Shown one piece after another: positions 4,766-5,722 of a stretch of DNA of 5,722 nt. A program made the position numbers and the translations under genes. The notes beneath the pieces were generated by a model, which worked only from the letters and a program-made list of their open reading frames with translations, had not been told where the DNA came from and searched no databases. Origin of the DNA: Solirubrobacteraceae bacterium (GTDB lineage: Bacteria; Actinomycetota; Thermoleophilia; Solirubrobacterales; Solirubrobacteraceae); contig JASLHP010000436.1 in NCBI GenBank assembly GCA_030149625.1, positions 1 to 5,722 of the forward strand. The letters are read 5' to 3'. Position 1 is the stretch's first letter. Every line of letters starts with the position of its first letter.

Positions 4766-5722
<957 letters not shown>

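Overview
The window is very GC-rich, with almost exclusively G or C at third codon positions. It carries the run tilS - hpt - ftsH, which is a typical actinobacterial order. Gene content (a granule-protein-like protein, a MerR/adenylate-cyclase fusion, leaderless promoters) suggests a deep-branching actinobacterium such as the Thermoleophilia (Solirubrobacter/Conexibacter group). The lineage call is an inference; no rRNA or other marker is present.

Layout: (i) 1-289, minus strand, the start of a conserved hypothetical gene. Its coding signal appears to flip to the plus strand at about position 98, at a short hairpin, which suggests an inversion or a fold-back chimera. (ii) 290-384, a divergent intergenic region with back-to-back -10 elements. 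(iii) 385-927, plus, a coiled-coil protein with an Ala/Lys/Pro-rich tail, resembling polyhydroxyalkanoate-granule proteins. (iv) 954-1643, minus, a nucleoside phosphorylase convergent with (iii); a 30-bp tandem duplication lies across the two gene ends. (v) 1713-1755, a promoter and a nine-codon upstream ORF whose stop directly abuts the GTG of (vi). (vi) 1756-2973, plus, a cytosolic class III nucleotide cyclase with a MerR-type HTH and a second HTH-like regulatory domain. (vii) 2988-4013, tilS (tRNA-Ile lysidine synthetase). (viii) 4074-4622, hpt (hypoxanthine phosphoribosyltransferase) with its own leaderless promoter. (ix) 4766 to the right edge, the first 319 codons of ftsH.

How the genes work together: the cyclase gene and tilS are close enough (14 nt between stop and chosen start) to be co-transcribed. 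A hairpin then separates tilS from hpt, which has its own promoter, and a second hairpin separates hpt from ftsH. The nucleoside phosphorylase (releases purine bases) and Hpt (turns hypoxanthine/guanine into nucleotides) are consecutive steps of purine salvage, though they are not in one operon. TilS and FtsH are housekeeping functions (AUA decoding, membrane protein quality control).

The most notable observations are the strand switch at the left edge; four genes or ORFs whose start codon lies exactly 6-7 nt after a TANNNT hexamer (leaderless transcription); the stop-start uORF before the cyclase; the MerR-cyclase fusion; a sharp GAA-to-GAG codon switch inside ftsH; and the 30-bp duplication at the convergent gene ends. 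I found no mobile element, CRISPR array or RNA gene, and no clear sign of a wholly new multi-gene system.
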